NCBI GenBank assembly: GCA_963970005.1
Contig: CAXAMN010014002.1
Span: forward strand, 70,960-134,959
DNA: 64,000 nucleotides
From: Durusdinium trenchii
Taxonomy: Eukaryota; Sar; Dinophyceae; Suessiales; Symbiodiniaceae
Direction of reading: 5' to 3'
The notes below the pieces were generated by a model, which worked only from the letters and a program-made list of their open reading frames with translations, had not been told where the DNA came from and did not search any database. The translations under genes and the position numbers were made by a program. Shown piece after piece: positions 31,336 to 43,030 of this stretch (positions are counted from its first letter, which is position 1; the number at the start of each line of letters is the position of its first letter).

Positions 31336-32764
31336 ACATGACAAAAAAGTCCAACATGCGATGTGCTACGAAAGTCTTGGAAGCGAGATCGGCCCCCTGC
31401 GAAATCAATAGATGTCCACAATGAATGTCGAAGACACATCGACCTCCACGGCTTTTGTTGCCGGGCGCGAGGTATTATGTTAAATGAATTTGAAAACGTC
31501 CACCAAACCAAAAACATCCCGCAAACTGAAGAAGTCACACCTCAAAAAGAGAAATACACCCGAAGGAGATGTATGCAAAACGTATTCAAACTGAAGAAAC
31601 ACCATTGTTTGTCTGGCACGCTTGCCAAAGCACCGAGGCGAGGTCGCCCGAGCCGCGCGCCCAGCTTGTTTCAAGCGCTTGTTCTTTCAATGCAGCCAAT
31701 TGATCAGGGTCGCCCAACAATCATGGAAAGAAGGAAACACACAAAGAATCTTACAGGAGGTCACCATTTCTTTTTGATGGTCAGAAGCAGTGTTTGGCGG
31801 AAGTATTGTTTGGCTTGTGCGTGACCTAGGACTACTTAGTACAGAGAGTTTAGAGAAAGGGAGCTCATCCCACTAAGCATGTTAGTTCCAGGTCATGTTT
31901 CCAAACAAGGTGACAAACCAAACAATACATACATGATCTTTGAAGCCCTGGAGTCTTTGGTTCGACCGGAGGACTTGGGGAGGTTTGGGCCTGAGCCAAG
32001 CGGGTTGTCCGACCGAAGAAGGTTCACGAGTTGAGGATGATGCAAGAGTTTGAACCCGCGGGTGACAACAACAGTTGTTAGGGCTCCGGGCTCTCTATTT
32101 GTTTGTCCCTTGAGGGTTTTCGCAGACATCCTTTAGATGAAGGCAGGTTCCTGTGCAGGTTCTGTTTTCACGGTGCAGGTTCCACTGACGTCATGGGTTC
32201 CGGAATCACCCATGGTGAAGATTGACACAGCCATGAAAAGCATGAGACGTTCAATATTTCCAGACCATCCATGTATGGAAGAGACTCATGTTACTTACAT
32301 TGATCCTATATTTATCACGCCAAGGCACTATTCCAGTCCGGTCTGGCAGCTCAGCTCAGCTGCTTGTTGCAGATCGAAGCACCGAAGCACCCATTTGACC
32401 ACACCACCGGGCACATCCGACGGGTCAGGCCAAAGAAAACCCCTGCAGGCGGGGGACCGCGGGACAGCGTCGAGGGATGCTTCTTCCCCAGCGCTACGCG
32501 TGACTCGGTTTTGGGCCGAAGACAGGTTTACATGGGCAACAGCAAGTGACCTGGAAGCCAAAGTCGCGGTAGAGAGGGCCCTTCAGACAATTGCAAGTGG
32601 ACTTGTGTCATTCACCAAAAGAACAAACTATTTGTCACTTGGACTGGTACCAATTGTGCCCACCATCACTGGTTTGCCATTCGAATCCGTTCTTCTGGTG
32701 GTTTTCATCGATGGACCCCAGAGAGACCGACATGTTTTCCCCATGTTTTCCCTATCCCTACACC
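31336..32764. other. No gene supported; family B end at 32261
   Basis: The 256-codon frame at 32137-32907 includes a family B end (CCAGACCATCCATGTATGG) and a family A hairpin, so most of it is repeat. A central segment, TRFWAEDRFTWATASDLEAK, reads better but stands alone. Confidence 0.35.
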
Positions 32765-32853
32765 TCCAAGTACCTCCTCAGGTTCGGTATGACTCGACCC
32801 TCCTGGCACCCACCCCAGTGGCCACCGAACCTCAGGTTCGGTTCGACTGGAGG
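32765..32853 (+). repeat. Family A hairpin, CCGAACCT stem variant
   Basis: TCCAAGTACCTCCTCAGG, GTTCGGTATGACTCG, centre ACCCTCCTGGCACCCACC, then CCGAACCTCAGGTTCGG and TTCGACTGGAGG. The stem contains GGTTCGG in place of GAAGG. Confidence 0.75.
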
Positions 32854-33034
32854 CCAAACGGGTATATCTCCGGCACTCCAACGGGACTGACTCACTCCCG
32901 CCACTGAGAAACGGCGAAACGGTCTGGCGATGTTTCCAACCCATGGAGTGTGGGCCCCGTTTGGGATCTGTTGTCTTAACCTCAGGTACGGTGAGGACGG
33001 AGACACTAGTTGTTATGTGGGTGCCATTGTCGGG

Positions 33035-33079
33035 TCCAGTCGTACCGAACCTGAGGTTCGGTACGACTGGATCCCTAGG
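33035..33079. repeat. Perfect 37-bp palindrome, family A arm
   Basis: 33035-33071 is an exact inverted repeat: TCCAGTCGTACCGAACCT, one centre base G, AGGTTCGGTACGACTGGA. TCCCTAGGG follows, the family A end. Confidence 0.9.
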
Positions 33080-35440
33080 GTTTGGGTATGGATCTTCTAT
33101 CCATCCTTAGCTTGGATGTGTCATGCTTCATGGATTGGGTCTATCCGAACTGACCTGTGTAACAGTTATCACATGTTATCACTATTTTAGAGAAAGGCCT
33201 GCAACTGAACCATCATCATCCTCTCTTACTGCTAGTAGGATAGACCCAATCCAGTTATCTTGTAGGATTTGGGTTCTTTGGACGGCCGTCTTCGAACCCA
33301 CCAGACCTTGGTCGGAGCCAGACCTTGAGTGTCGGAGCAGAGTGTCGGGATGTTTGAGGTACACAGCCTCGAATTGGAAGTCTCAAGAATATTCAAGAAT
33401 CCTTCTTTTGCAAGATGAACTCTTTCAAGGAGGGGTGAATTGGAATGTATGACACTGGATTCGACCCGAAAGAAAGCTCTCCATGTATCAACATGTATTA
33501 GCCATTTGCCTGTAGATTGACCCCTGAAATGAAATCAACCACCCCAAGTGATTGGTAAATTCTCTTGACAAATCCATACAATACATGCAGTAGAGCTTCA
33601 GCCAATTAGCTACACCGCATGGTGTGGGCAGGGTGAACCGATAAAGCGTCGTTCACGCTCCGAGTGTTCCAAGACATGTTGAACCGAGTGTTTAACGTGC
33701 GGAGCCCTGGCAGTGGCAGGTGGTGACCTGGCAGTGAGGGTCCTGATAGAGGATTTTTGCCGTCAAAGTTGCTCAAATCGCCCCAGTCGCAGGTCTGGTG
33801 CCCAAGGCCCATCAGCGGGCGTCGGGAGCACAGCGGAGCAGAGAAGAGAGCGCCATGGGGGGATGAGTTTGGTGTTTGGATGCGGAGCAAGAGTTTGTTG
33901 GTGTGTTGGTTATTTGCGGTTCTGTGTGTGTTTGTGCCCAGAATTGCTGGACACGGGAATACAATATGTGGCTGAAAGCATGTGGCCAAAAGCATGTGTT
34001 TGCAGGCAGGTGGCACACAAATTAATTCCTTGTGTCCCAGCAGCAGAAGCCAATAGAGTGTTAAGAGGTTGGATTTGTGCTCAGAAACGTTTTCCGAAGG
34101 CCGTTTGGGAAGTCACCAGCACGAGCAGGCTTAGCCAGTTCAGTTCATGTGTCCACAAGCAGGTTCAGTTGTTGTCTCTACAAGCAGGTCAGTGAAGCTT
34201 CCATTCCAAAAATATGAGACCAGATGTGCCCGGTAGCAGAGGCAGGTGCGTGTTGCCTGAAAGGTCGAATGAGACCCGCTGAACGACCCCTACCAAACCG
34301 GTTCGGTAGACCCAAGTCTACCCATCCACTCCGTGAAAAAGAAACAAACCACCGGTGAGTGATGGTACTAAAGGCTAACCAGACTAAAGGCTTGCACCTT
34401 TCGTCCAACCGGTGCAAGCTATCTTCGTCCAACCGATTGTGACCGATTCTTGGGATCGGTCTTTTTTTCGCGCGGTGATTCGATCGGCGCCGGCCCGACC
34501 CTCCCCTCGAACATGCCGTCACTGAAGCCACACAAAAATCCGGAGAAGGTTTTGGACAGGGGCTCGCGTGTCGTCACTGAGGCGCTCCAACTCTTTTCTA
34601 AGGGATCCTGAGGTGCGCCTTTTTTTTTGAGCTTGGCGGGGTTTTGGGTCCCTCACTGAAGCCAGATTAGGCTCATTTTGCAGCACAAGATGGTTCATCA
34701 ACGACTGGGCAACCTCAAAGATGATCATGCGCTTGATGAAGGCTAAAGGCCTTGATTAACCTTCATGATGCAGAATTGAAGGGAATAGGGCCCAGGCAAA
34801 TCGGATCTACCCAATTCGGATGGCCACGAAACCACGAACTGGCTTGAAAGAATCGCTAGGTCAATTCTTGTCAGCTAGGTCAGTTCTTGTCAGTGTTCTT
34901 CACGTTTGTATTGCGGTCCCATGAAATTGGAGTGAAAAACACTGGTATTTGATTTGTTTGATGAGAGATGTCCCTAGCAGGATTTCAGCATTAAAGGGAT
35001 TGCTGGAGTGTCACCTTACTCAACGGATGTTAATGGTGTTTCCTTGCCTTGGTTTACTACATTGGGTCTGTCAAACACCGACTTGCCAAGGGCTGAGGCG
35101 GAAGATTGGACTTGGTTCTCTCAACACAAAATCCACTCGCTTCAAGCCTGCTCGCATATTTGACCAGTTTTTAGGACCATGTCTGGGTGTACAGGCTGGA
35201 CTACCCTACACTACTTCTGGATCTCCATTTGGAGACTATCCATATGTGTTGAAATGCGTGGAACAGATATTTAGATTTTGGAGCAAGGATCCAAGAAGAA
35301 GTGGCTCCAATATGCTGAAAAATCACCGTACCTGAGAAGGTACTTGGATCCCTGGGATTAGGGGTGGTTTTCATGACATGGATGGTCTCTACAGTATATA
35401 GAAACACATTATGCCGATCATATCATGGGCAGCGTCGTGA
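33080..35440. other. No firm gene; GC-rich patches
   Basis: 33186-33230 carries a family D piece. 33700-33880 and 34440-34520 are GC-richer with frames open on both strands. 34260-34460 repeats ACCGGT-containing words. Confidence 0.35.
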
Positions 35441-35677
35441 CGGACCGCTGCGCAGGCGAAGCTGCGGCAGATCTTTGACAGCGTCGATCGAAACGGTGGG
35501 GGCGTCGCGGACCGGAAGCTGGGCAGCGGCCGGAAGCTGTGCCTCGAGTTCAGGTTGGTAGCGGCCTTGCTGTGGATCATGGCACCCGGACTCCGACCGA
35601 TCCCTGGTAGCTTGAGCGTGTTGACCGTGGCGTTTGTTCGAAGCAGGGTGTCCCGGCGCCATGACCCACAGCCATAG
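35441..35677 (+). CDS. Candidate exon with a degenerate EF-hand-like loop
   Basis: An open frame between TGA (35438-35440) and TAG (35675-35677). It reads AQAKLRQIFDSVDRNGGGV, then ADRKLGSGRKLCLEF. LRQIFDSVDRNGGG resembles the entering helix and first half of an EF-hand calcium loop: Asp at loop position 1, Asn at 3, Gly at 6. Position 8 is Ala and position 12 is Leu where Glu is expected, so calcium binding is doubtful. Acceptor-like GCAG sites lie at 35428-35431 and 35451-35454. There is no ATG upstream in frame. The minus strand is also open. EF-hand proteins are abundant in dinoflagellates; this may be an exon or a relic of one. Confidence 0.3.
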   Translation, partial: RTAAQAKLRQIFDSVDRNGGGVADRKLGSGRKLCLEFRLVAALLWIMAPGLRPIPGSLSVLTVAFVRSRVSRRHDPQP

Positions 35678-36033
35678 CTCCAAAAACTCTTATCCACTGT
35701 TTGCAGTACGTACTAAAAAGCCTTTATATGCCTTTATGGACTACTAGTACTGGACCACCCAGGGACCCAGTACACCACAGACATAGATGACCAGTCCTAT
35801 TAAGTTTGTTTATGCGCCCATGTCTACATGATGTAGTGTACATCGGATGGTCTTTTGGTTTAGTACCGGTCTGATATGGTTTGGTAAACTTCCCAATTGC
35901 CTACCCGAAACAGTCGTTTAGACTGAAGGGTCTAGTCTAGTTTAGTTTTCCTTAAAGTCAAATGCTCAAATGCTTCTCTCTCCCTCACAGTACAGACACA
36001 CCCAGAAAGATTGATGTAACCAGGCAGCGAAAT

Positions 36034-36262
36034 AAATGCCTTTTGGACTGGGTAATTCTGTTTTCAGGAAGAAGTCAAAGGCTGTGGTGCTGGAGACTCG
36101 ATCGACTGGAAGCTGATTTTGTTTTTTTAGGTGGGATTCGGAACTGCAGGTTCTTACTGGCGACTGGACTTCAAAACGTTATAAGGACTTTTAAACATTA
36201 ATGCCTTTTGGAGAAGGTAAGTCCTTAGTCCTTATTTTTGGTGCTGGAAACTTGATCGACGT
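36034..36262 (+). repeat. Diverged tandem duplication, period about 155-165 bp
   Basis: AATGCCTTTTGGA occurs at 36035 and 36200. GGTGCTGGAGACTCGATCGA at 36085 recurs as GGTGCTGGAAACTTGATCGA at 36240. Confidence 0.65.
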
Positions 36263-37358
36263 CCACACGAGTGGGACCTTTGGCCAAGCTTCGACCTTTT
36301 TCTGAAAGCCTCCGAAAACGGAGAATCTGTGTACCGTTTCCGTGGGGTTAGATTATTGCTTGGTTTGTTTACCGACTGGCTGGCTGAAAAAGATATGTTA
36401 TAAATGGCTATTGTGGAATTGGGCACCATTTTAAAGGGTACAACACCAAGTACTTTGTGCTACATCGTATAACCTGAAATAATTCTTGTTCTGACACGCT
36501 CCCCAGCTACTGACGACCATCCATCATTTTCCTTACTTCTATTGTGCAGATCTACCCACCATGCAGCAATACCAAGAAAGAACTTGACGGGCTGGGAGTA
36601 GGTAAGACATGGCGGGATCAATGAGATCCACTGTGATCCACTCGAACCAATACACCATTGGAGCATCATTGACTGGTTTCACCTGCCAGGTGATGGAAGC
36701 ATCAACAAGCTTCTCGGCACTTCATGTGTTCTGTCATATTCCTGTACATCATCGTACATCAAGAGATTTGGGGCCTTTGGGGGCCACTAGTAGGCTATCA
36801 ACCATTTGTTGTTGCTCTACTGGTCTATGTTCACTCATATTCGTTGAGTGGAGCGATACTCAACGGTGAACGGAGCATCAAAGATCAACGGGACGAGACT
36901 TCAGAAGATTTTGCCTGGTACTTCAGTCACCATCATCAACTGTGTGCAGGAGAGAGAATGGGGAGGTACCACAGAATGGGTACTGCACACAGACGAGAGA
37001 CGGGCCAAGGTTCCACAGAAGGGTTAAAACGACCAGAACTGGGACGAGTGAACCCACTGACATGGTACGTGTTGACCATTCTGTGGATTCTTGGTCACTA
37101 CCCAGTTCTGTTGTATGTTCAACCCTTCCTTGGGAGGAGTGAACCCGCGGTCCAATATATTTCAAGTGAGTGAGTTCAAAGCACCAAACAGACAAGAAAT
37201 TTCGGACACGAGCCAGCTCCTGATTCGCAGACATGTATAGGACCACAGTTTCGCCTTCACGATCAGCACAACAAACCAAGACCGCTTCCCGATGCCTGAG
37301 GTGTGTGTGTGTGTGTGAGTCCATATACGGAACAGGCGGCTCATTGACTATACCTATA
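36263..37358. other. No gene supported
   Basis: The frame at 36724-37173 is AT-rich without domain features. (GT)n at about 37301-37318. Confidence 0.4.
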
Positions 37359-37440
37359 CCCTAGGGTTCCAACCATATCCTCAGGTTCGGTGGTTAGACC
37401 TTCCTGGCAGCCACCCCAACCACTTTCTCGGGATGTGGGA
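37359..37440 (+). repeat. Family A hairpin, GGTGGTTAG variant
   Basis: CCCTAGGGTTCCAACCA, CTCAGGTTCGGTGGTTAGAC, centre CTTCCTGGCAGCCACC, then CCAACCACTTTCTCGG. The changed inner stem on one side (GGTGGTT) is matched by AACCAC on the other. Confidence 0.7.
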
Positions 37441-38500
37441 CAGGAGCCATTGACTATAGGTCCCTTTACGTTTGGGCTATGGGATATGGCTCAAACCCTA
37501 AGTTGACTCTCCAAAAAAGAACAAGATGGATGACATGGACTATGTTCTTGTCCTTCAACAACCAAACTTGGCATTGGGCCTTCTCTACGAAATCGATTGG
37601 CTTCATGGGCCACTGGGGGTTTCTTCAGCGCCGGACTCCTCGAGATACTCCGGACTCCTCGTTGTGAGCTCTCCGGACTCCTTGGGCTTCGCAGCTTTTT
37701 TGGTTTATCAGTGCAACTGGCACTCGAGGTGAACTGAAGCACGTTGATTTTGTTGCAGAAGCCAGCTTGGGTGATTGATAGACCTGGATCCCCACATCTA
37801 ATATACCATCCAATCACCTTCCTTTCAATGTGTGTTGTGGTGCTGGTATGAGTTCAACGTTACTATTTGGATGTTGACGAAGGTCTCCTGCGTGTATCTT
37901 GAGCCACAGCATCCCATCACCGTTCTCATCACCAGTGGAGCCCTCGGCTCTCATACCTGTTGAAGTTCCAAGCTTGTCAATTTGTTGATGCTGCACGCTT
38001 CACATCCGATGAACAACCAGGCTTTTGCTGATTTGCTTGAGCATTGGACCTTGGATACTGAATCCAGTCCCTTGAAATACCACGTTGAAAAGCAATGAAA
38101 AGAGTACATAACAAACATTACATAACACAACAAGAACTCATAGTTCTACAGAGGTGCAGTACACACCTTTTGTGTTGGCCCGACCGAAGTCTTCACCATG
38201 CCGTGCCGTGCGTCTCGGGCTTCACCACAGGCGAGAGATGATCAAGTTCTGCCGCACCAGTCCCATTCCAAGCGCCGTGCCGGTTCTGTTGAAACCGGAG
38301 CAGGAGAATTGATGTGAGGACTCCATGTGATGATGACTCAATGGAGAGCTTTCTAGATGGCAAGTTCATCCTCCATTGAGAACGTGAGGATGGTCGAGTC
38401 ACTCCATGTGCGCGAATTGGAGCGGTAGGTGATGTGAACTTGAGTGACTAGGTGATGTGTGTGATGTGACCGAATGAAAGATGCAATGTACATCTATAGT
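37441..38500. other. No gene supported
   Basis: TACTCCGGACTCCTCG and related words repeat at 37635-37680. Otherwise unremarkable. Confidence 0.35.
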
Positions 38501-38600
38501 CCCTAGGGCTCCAGTCGTACCTTCTGAGAAGGTGGGACTGGGGTGGGTGCCAGGAGGGTCCAAACACCGTACCTGAGGAGGTACGACTGGAGGCCTAGGG
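38501..38600 (-). repeat. Family A hairpin, opposite orientation
   Basis: Read on the minus strand: centre ACCCTCCTGGCACCCACC between GTACGGTGTTTGG and CCAGTCCCACCTTC. Ends CCCTAGGC and CCCTAGGG; 100 bp. Confidence 0.85.
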
Positions 38601-38870
38601 AGTATCTAAGGATGGGTCCCTGATAAGGCCAGTCATTCAGGACGGACTGACCCGCAAGGGTCGGCTCAGGGCGGTACCCAGAAGCACCGTGCGGTACCCG
38701 GCTGTCCGAGCATGAAGACTCGGACTCGGATGCACTCGGTCATCCGGTCTGATCGGAGACATGCTCCGGTTTTTGCATGGTGAAGCATCCAATCGGGCCG
38801 AAGTATGACCTTCGGAGCTACAAGTGTTATACTCTGCTGTTTGAAGGGGCCGAAGTAATTGTTCTCATCA

Positions 38871-38941
38871 CCCAGACACTTCGTATATGGAATATTTGCC
38901 TACACTGACCCGCCTTCAGCCACCCCAATGTGGGTAAATAG
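38871..38941. repeat. Family B element, right end missing
   Basis: CCCAGACACTTCGTATATGG, TTGCCTACACTGACCC, CAGCCACCCCAATGTGGGTA, then GTAAATAG. Confidence 0.65.
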
Positions 38942-40538
38942 GTCAGTCGCATCAAATGTTTGGGTCACGTCATGTTTGGAGATGTTTGAAGTCATCCTCC
39001 AAGAATGACCATGCTGGTTGTGCGGCATGTTGCTTGGTGCCGGACATGTTGGACGACTGAGGTCCTGACATGGCATTGTTCTTAGGCTTCCCTGACGGCG
39101 TGCGACAGGCGTGACTGGTGGTAAAAGCTCACGACGAGTCTCGTCTTGCTGTGGATGTTGTTTCGACTGTTTCTTTGAGTCAGCATGAATCAAGGGACAT
39201 TTTGTTCAAACTATATGATAATTGTGAGGATGGAGGATGAGTCGATGAGTTCTTTGTCGTTGGAAGGTTTCAATCGGATGGTTTTCATATATATATATAT
39301 ATCTTGATTCTTGATGATTTGAGGCCTTTGCCTAAGAGTAAGAGTAAGTCAATCATGGTACATGTTCTCCTTGGCCACAACGGACCTTCGTGGTCTTTGA
39401 TCTCTCCAGGCAAACACATTGCGTGAACTTTATTGGGGCTTGGAGGATGTCTCCGCATTTTTGTTCGAACAAACCTCGCACGTTGACAGGAAGATGGCTC
39501 CAGAGACATCTTGGAGCGGAGGCGCGGAGATCTTAGCGGAGCGGTGCCGTGACGGTGAATTTTCATCCTACATGGATGGTTTGAGTTTACTTCATAGTGA
39601 GTATGCGACTTTGAAAGGGTTGGACAGTGGTTCAGCCTGGATTGCGTGCGACTTGTAGCAGGAGATATCATTTGCAAGATCATAACAACAAGGGCATTGG
39701 AATGTTGACTCCTTGATTGACTAGACCCTCCTTTTTGGGAATGTTTTGTCATCCAGGTGGGTGGGTTTACTAACCAACAAGGGGGTGTCCATGGTTTTTG
39801 CACTCTAAAGGTCCATTTAGGTGGCAATACGATCGGACATTCATTGGAGCCCAAACATGCCCAAACAATCTGCAAGGGACCAACTGTGGCGGTGTCGCCC
39901 TGCGATCAGTAGTGGGCGCCACATTGAGTGGTACCAAGAAACACAACGTTCCCTGCAAAGCCGTTCTATTCGTGGTGATCCCTATAGTTATCAATGTAGA
40001 ATGTTGATGTATACAAAAGCACCTGGATCCAAGTGGTCAAACACCTTCCGGACTGGTTGTTTTTCGTTCACCGTCGCTGTCGCCACATGAGTTCTATGAT
40101 TCTACGATCCAACCGTTCGATTCGGGTAGGCGGTGGACTTGAAAAATGACTGGTTCCCATGACTCTCTTGGGGGACTCCCCTAGGGCTTCAAGTACGTAC
40201 CTCCTCAGAATGCATTTCATTAGGATATCGACTCTCCAAACCCACAAACAGCTTCTTGGGAGCGAAGAACGGAGCTGTATAGGGACTTGTTGTGACTTCC
40301 CAGCTCCATCAGCCGTGCCCCACCAGCTTCATCCGTTTTCTTTTTCCGCTCTGAACAGATCGGAGCTTTTCACTGTGCAGCTGCGGAGCTTCATCCGCGT
40401 TCGAAAGCGAGTTTCAGCCTGGAAAACGATGGAAAACGCCTCCAGACCATCCATGTAGGGCCTATCAAAACCATCAGTTGACAAGTTGAAAAGGGAGTCG
40501 GTGTAGGCACAATATCGCTACAGGTCCAAAGACGCAGT
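38942..40538. other. No gene supported; TA tract and family A end
   Basis: TA microsatellite at 39287-39302. CCCTAGGGCTTCAAGTACG at 40179 is a family A left end followed by CCTCCTCAGAATG. The minus frame 39285-39875 (196 codons) begins beside the TA tract and has no domain. Confidence 0.4.
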
Positions 40539-40604
40539 AAAACCTGGTCCTGAAAACCTCATTGAGTTAGTGTTTTTGTACGATCAACTCCAGTAAAATG
40601 AGGT
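40539..40604 (+). repeat. Family E element, copy 2
   Basis: AAAACCTGGTCCTGAAAACC, TCATTGAGTTAGTGTTTTTG, ACTCCAGTAAAATGAGGT. AACCTCATT and AATGAGGT form a short inverted pair. Confidence 0.65.
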
Positions 40605-40770
40605 GTTTCACCCAGGTATGTGTCCAGATGTGTCTCCCAGACACCCCATCAAACTGGCCATATGTGCCCAAACTTCCCCGACTTCCATGATCACCTCTGA
40701 AAGATGTTTCAACCCGCCAAAAGATGAACACATCACCTCTGAAATGATCACCTCGGACTGCAATGCCCTT

Positions 40771-40863
40771 CCCTAGGGCTCCAGTCGTACCTCCTCAGAA
40801 GGTATGACTGGACCCTCCTGGCACCCACCTCAAACACCTTCTAAGAAGGTACTAGCCCTAGGG
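40771..40863 (+). repeat. Family A hairpin, GTATGACTGG variant
   Basis: CCCTAGGGCTCCAGTCGTAC and CTCAGAAGGTATGACTGG form a local palindrome in the left arm. The centre ACCCTCCTGGCACCCACC is conserved. The right arm ends TAGCCCTAGGG. Confidence 0.85.
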
Positions 40864-41867
40864 CTTGGAAAAAAACCAACTGGCGGCCCATCGATCGGTC
40901 GGGTCCCGACCGGGACGGGTCCGGAGGTTCCAAGCCATCGACCAAAACGACGACCGAGAAGTCACCTGGGAGGAGCTCCTTGGAGCTCGGTGAGTCACCA
41001 TTGGCTCGGTGAGTCACTGATCGCCATTGGCTGGGAAAACAACAATCACTGGGAAAAAAGACCCACCTGCTTTCAAGCTCGGTAGAAGTGTCTCTTGCTG
41101 TTTTGTTTTGCTTCTTGCTTCAATCTTTTGTTCTTTTGCCGGTCCAAAAAAGATGGGCGAGGGGGAACATTCCACCGGTTGGGCGACATTTCGCTCCGTG
41201 TTTGTCATGCTCATCGCCGTGCGATCGGTTTTGCGGTCACCAATGATTCTTGTTCAAGCTGCGGTGTGTGGATTGGTTTTTATTTAAGTGGTGTGGTTGT
41301 GGTTTTCCTATGTTTTCCTACGTGTTCATTAGCTTGGACGTGTGGGAAAGGTTACCCATGGGGAAGCACTATCAAGCACCTCCTCGGGTTTGGTGGATCT
41401 CAGAATTACCTGGAGTTTCAATTTGATGTCCTGGTTGGTTTGGTGATTGGCCTGAAGAGGGCGCCTCAGATGCTCCGAAGATCTCAGAAGGCTCAATGTA
41501 TGAAGAAGCTGGTGCTTGCGGAGTGGTTGACCCATTCCAAACCACTAACAACTGGACAGGTGGCGATTTTTGAGATCGGGTAATAATCAACATGGACAAT
41601 TGTTGAACAAGATTCATTTTGCCTCAGAGTGGTTGAGTGCACCAGACCCTCATTGTCAGCCTACCTGATAGAACTCACTCGATTCATCAATCCTCACAAG
41701 CTCTCTTGAGAATGTGTGTTCCATTTGTGACACACGATTCATGCTTCGACACAACCTCTCCTGAGACTGTCGATTTTATCCACCTACACATGTTAAACCT
41801 AGACCATGATAGTTACTTTTGACATTGAAGAATCAGTGGGGGCCTAAATTAGGTTGAATGTACCTTT
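40864..41867. other. No firm gene; 162-codon frame at 41095-41583
   Basis: The frame contains Phe- and Leu-rich text but no consistent signal. GCTCGGTGAGTCAC is duplicated at 40986 and 41003. Confidence 0.3.
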
Positions 41868-41988
41868 TCCATACACGGATGGTCTGGGAAAAGAAACAGA
41901 CCCAAACACTCTGCGGGACTGGAATATAAGGCTACATTGATCCTTTTTCGATCACCCACATGGAGATAAATAGGTCGTAATGGTCATA
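41868..41988. repeat. Family B, composite copy
   Basis: CCATACACGGATGGTCTGGG (a right end) is followed by CAAACACTCTGCGGGACTGG, CTACATTGATCC and GATAAATAGG. The candidate ATG at 41990 lies at its edge. Confidence 0.55.
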
Positions 41989-41989
41989 C

Positions 41990-42160
41990 ATGGAATTATT
42001 GGAAGAAGTCACCAGCTGGGCGTCTGAGGACGAGGACTTGGAGGCATGGAAGTATAGCCCTCCGGTGGCTCGATGCAAGGAATGCGGCTTGCAACCCAAC
42101 TCCAGTCGCAAGAGACGGACAGTGCATCCGCGATCGAGGAGGGTGTGGAGGACATGGTGA
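41990..42160 (+). CDS. Candidate first exon with a CxxC motif, 56 residues
   Basis: ATG at 41990 reads MELLEEVTSWASEDEDLEAW, then KYSPPVARCKECG and a basic RKRR-containing tail, to TGA 42158-42160. An acidic segment, a CKEC pair and a basic segment give it a protein-like look. A donor-like ATG/GTGAGA at 42156 would cut the frame just before the stop, making this a first exon. A second Cys-rich frame follows at 42171 (CRPCAGCGG), in another register. The other + frame, 42073-42363, is also open. Family unknown. Confidence 0.32.
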   Translation: MELLEEVTSWASEDEDLEAWKYSPPVARCKECGLQPNSSRKRRTVHPRSRRVWRTW

Positions 42161-42488
42161 GACCACAGCCATGCTCTTCAGGCAGTGCAGGCCCTGTGCA
42201 GGCTGTGGGGGCAGAAGTGGACCGTGGCTTCGCACATCAACTCCTCCTCGTCCACGAGAGACAAACGGCGAACCACGCCGGATCGGCGGAGAACGATGAG
42301 AACGTGGACGCCGGAGAGCGGATCGGCGGATCGGCGATGGAGCGGCTCGGAGCCACGCTATAATCATCAAATGTATGCAGGTGTTTGCTATTTATATACT
42401 ATAGTATAGTTGTACCAACGAGCCAGCGCACAGGTTTCCGCTGGCTATCAATTTTGTGCACTATCTTTGTTGAAATAAACATGTTGTT

Positions 42489-42580
42489 CCCCTATGCCGC
42501 CAAGTACCTTCTAAGAAGTTGTTTGGGGTGGGCTGGAGGGTCTAAATACCTTCTGAGGAGGTACGACTGGAGGTGTAGGG
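42489..42580 (-). repeat. Family A hairpin, degenerate, opposite orientation
   Basis: Read on the minus strand it has CTCCAGTCGTACCTCCTCAG, AAGGTATTTAGACCCTCC, a shortened centre CAGCCCACC, and TTCTTAGAAGGTACTTGGCG. Confidence 0.7.
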
Positions 42581-43030
42581 TTCATATCTTGCAAGAAGAT
42601 TTCACTGGACTGCACGCAACAACGAACCCTAAATTGACCACAACCAGTTGCGTCTTCGGCCGAGATAGCCGAGGTTTCGAGAGTTCTTCCTCGCCGAGCT
42701 GCAGACGCCTCGAGGTCCGCGTCACCTCCCAAGTTTCGGTGGGCGTGTTTTGCGCGTTTTTGCACGAACGAGGGTGGGAAATGATCAACTCCAGTGGCAA
42801 GGAAGTTCTATTCAGAATACATACATCCTTGCGTATCAGGGGCATACATATCATAGAAGATATACTATAATAGAAGATATATAGCTCGTCAAGTGAACTT
42901 TGTAACGTGTTGACTGGACATGTTTGGAATAGTGCTCATTTGCGAGCACTGTAGCACATGATGAGCCGCCAGATATATGAGCTAGTCAGCGCGTTGGAGC
43001 ATGGCGTTAAACCACCCTGGTCCAACTCCA

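Noticed and set aside
32137-32907. 256-codon + frame
   Set aside because: It passes through a family B end and a family A hairpin, so much of it is repeat-derived.
39285-39875. 196-codon minus frame
   Set aside because: Ends in a TA microsatellite and has no domain or consistent composition.
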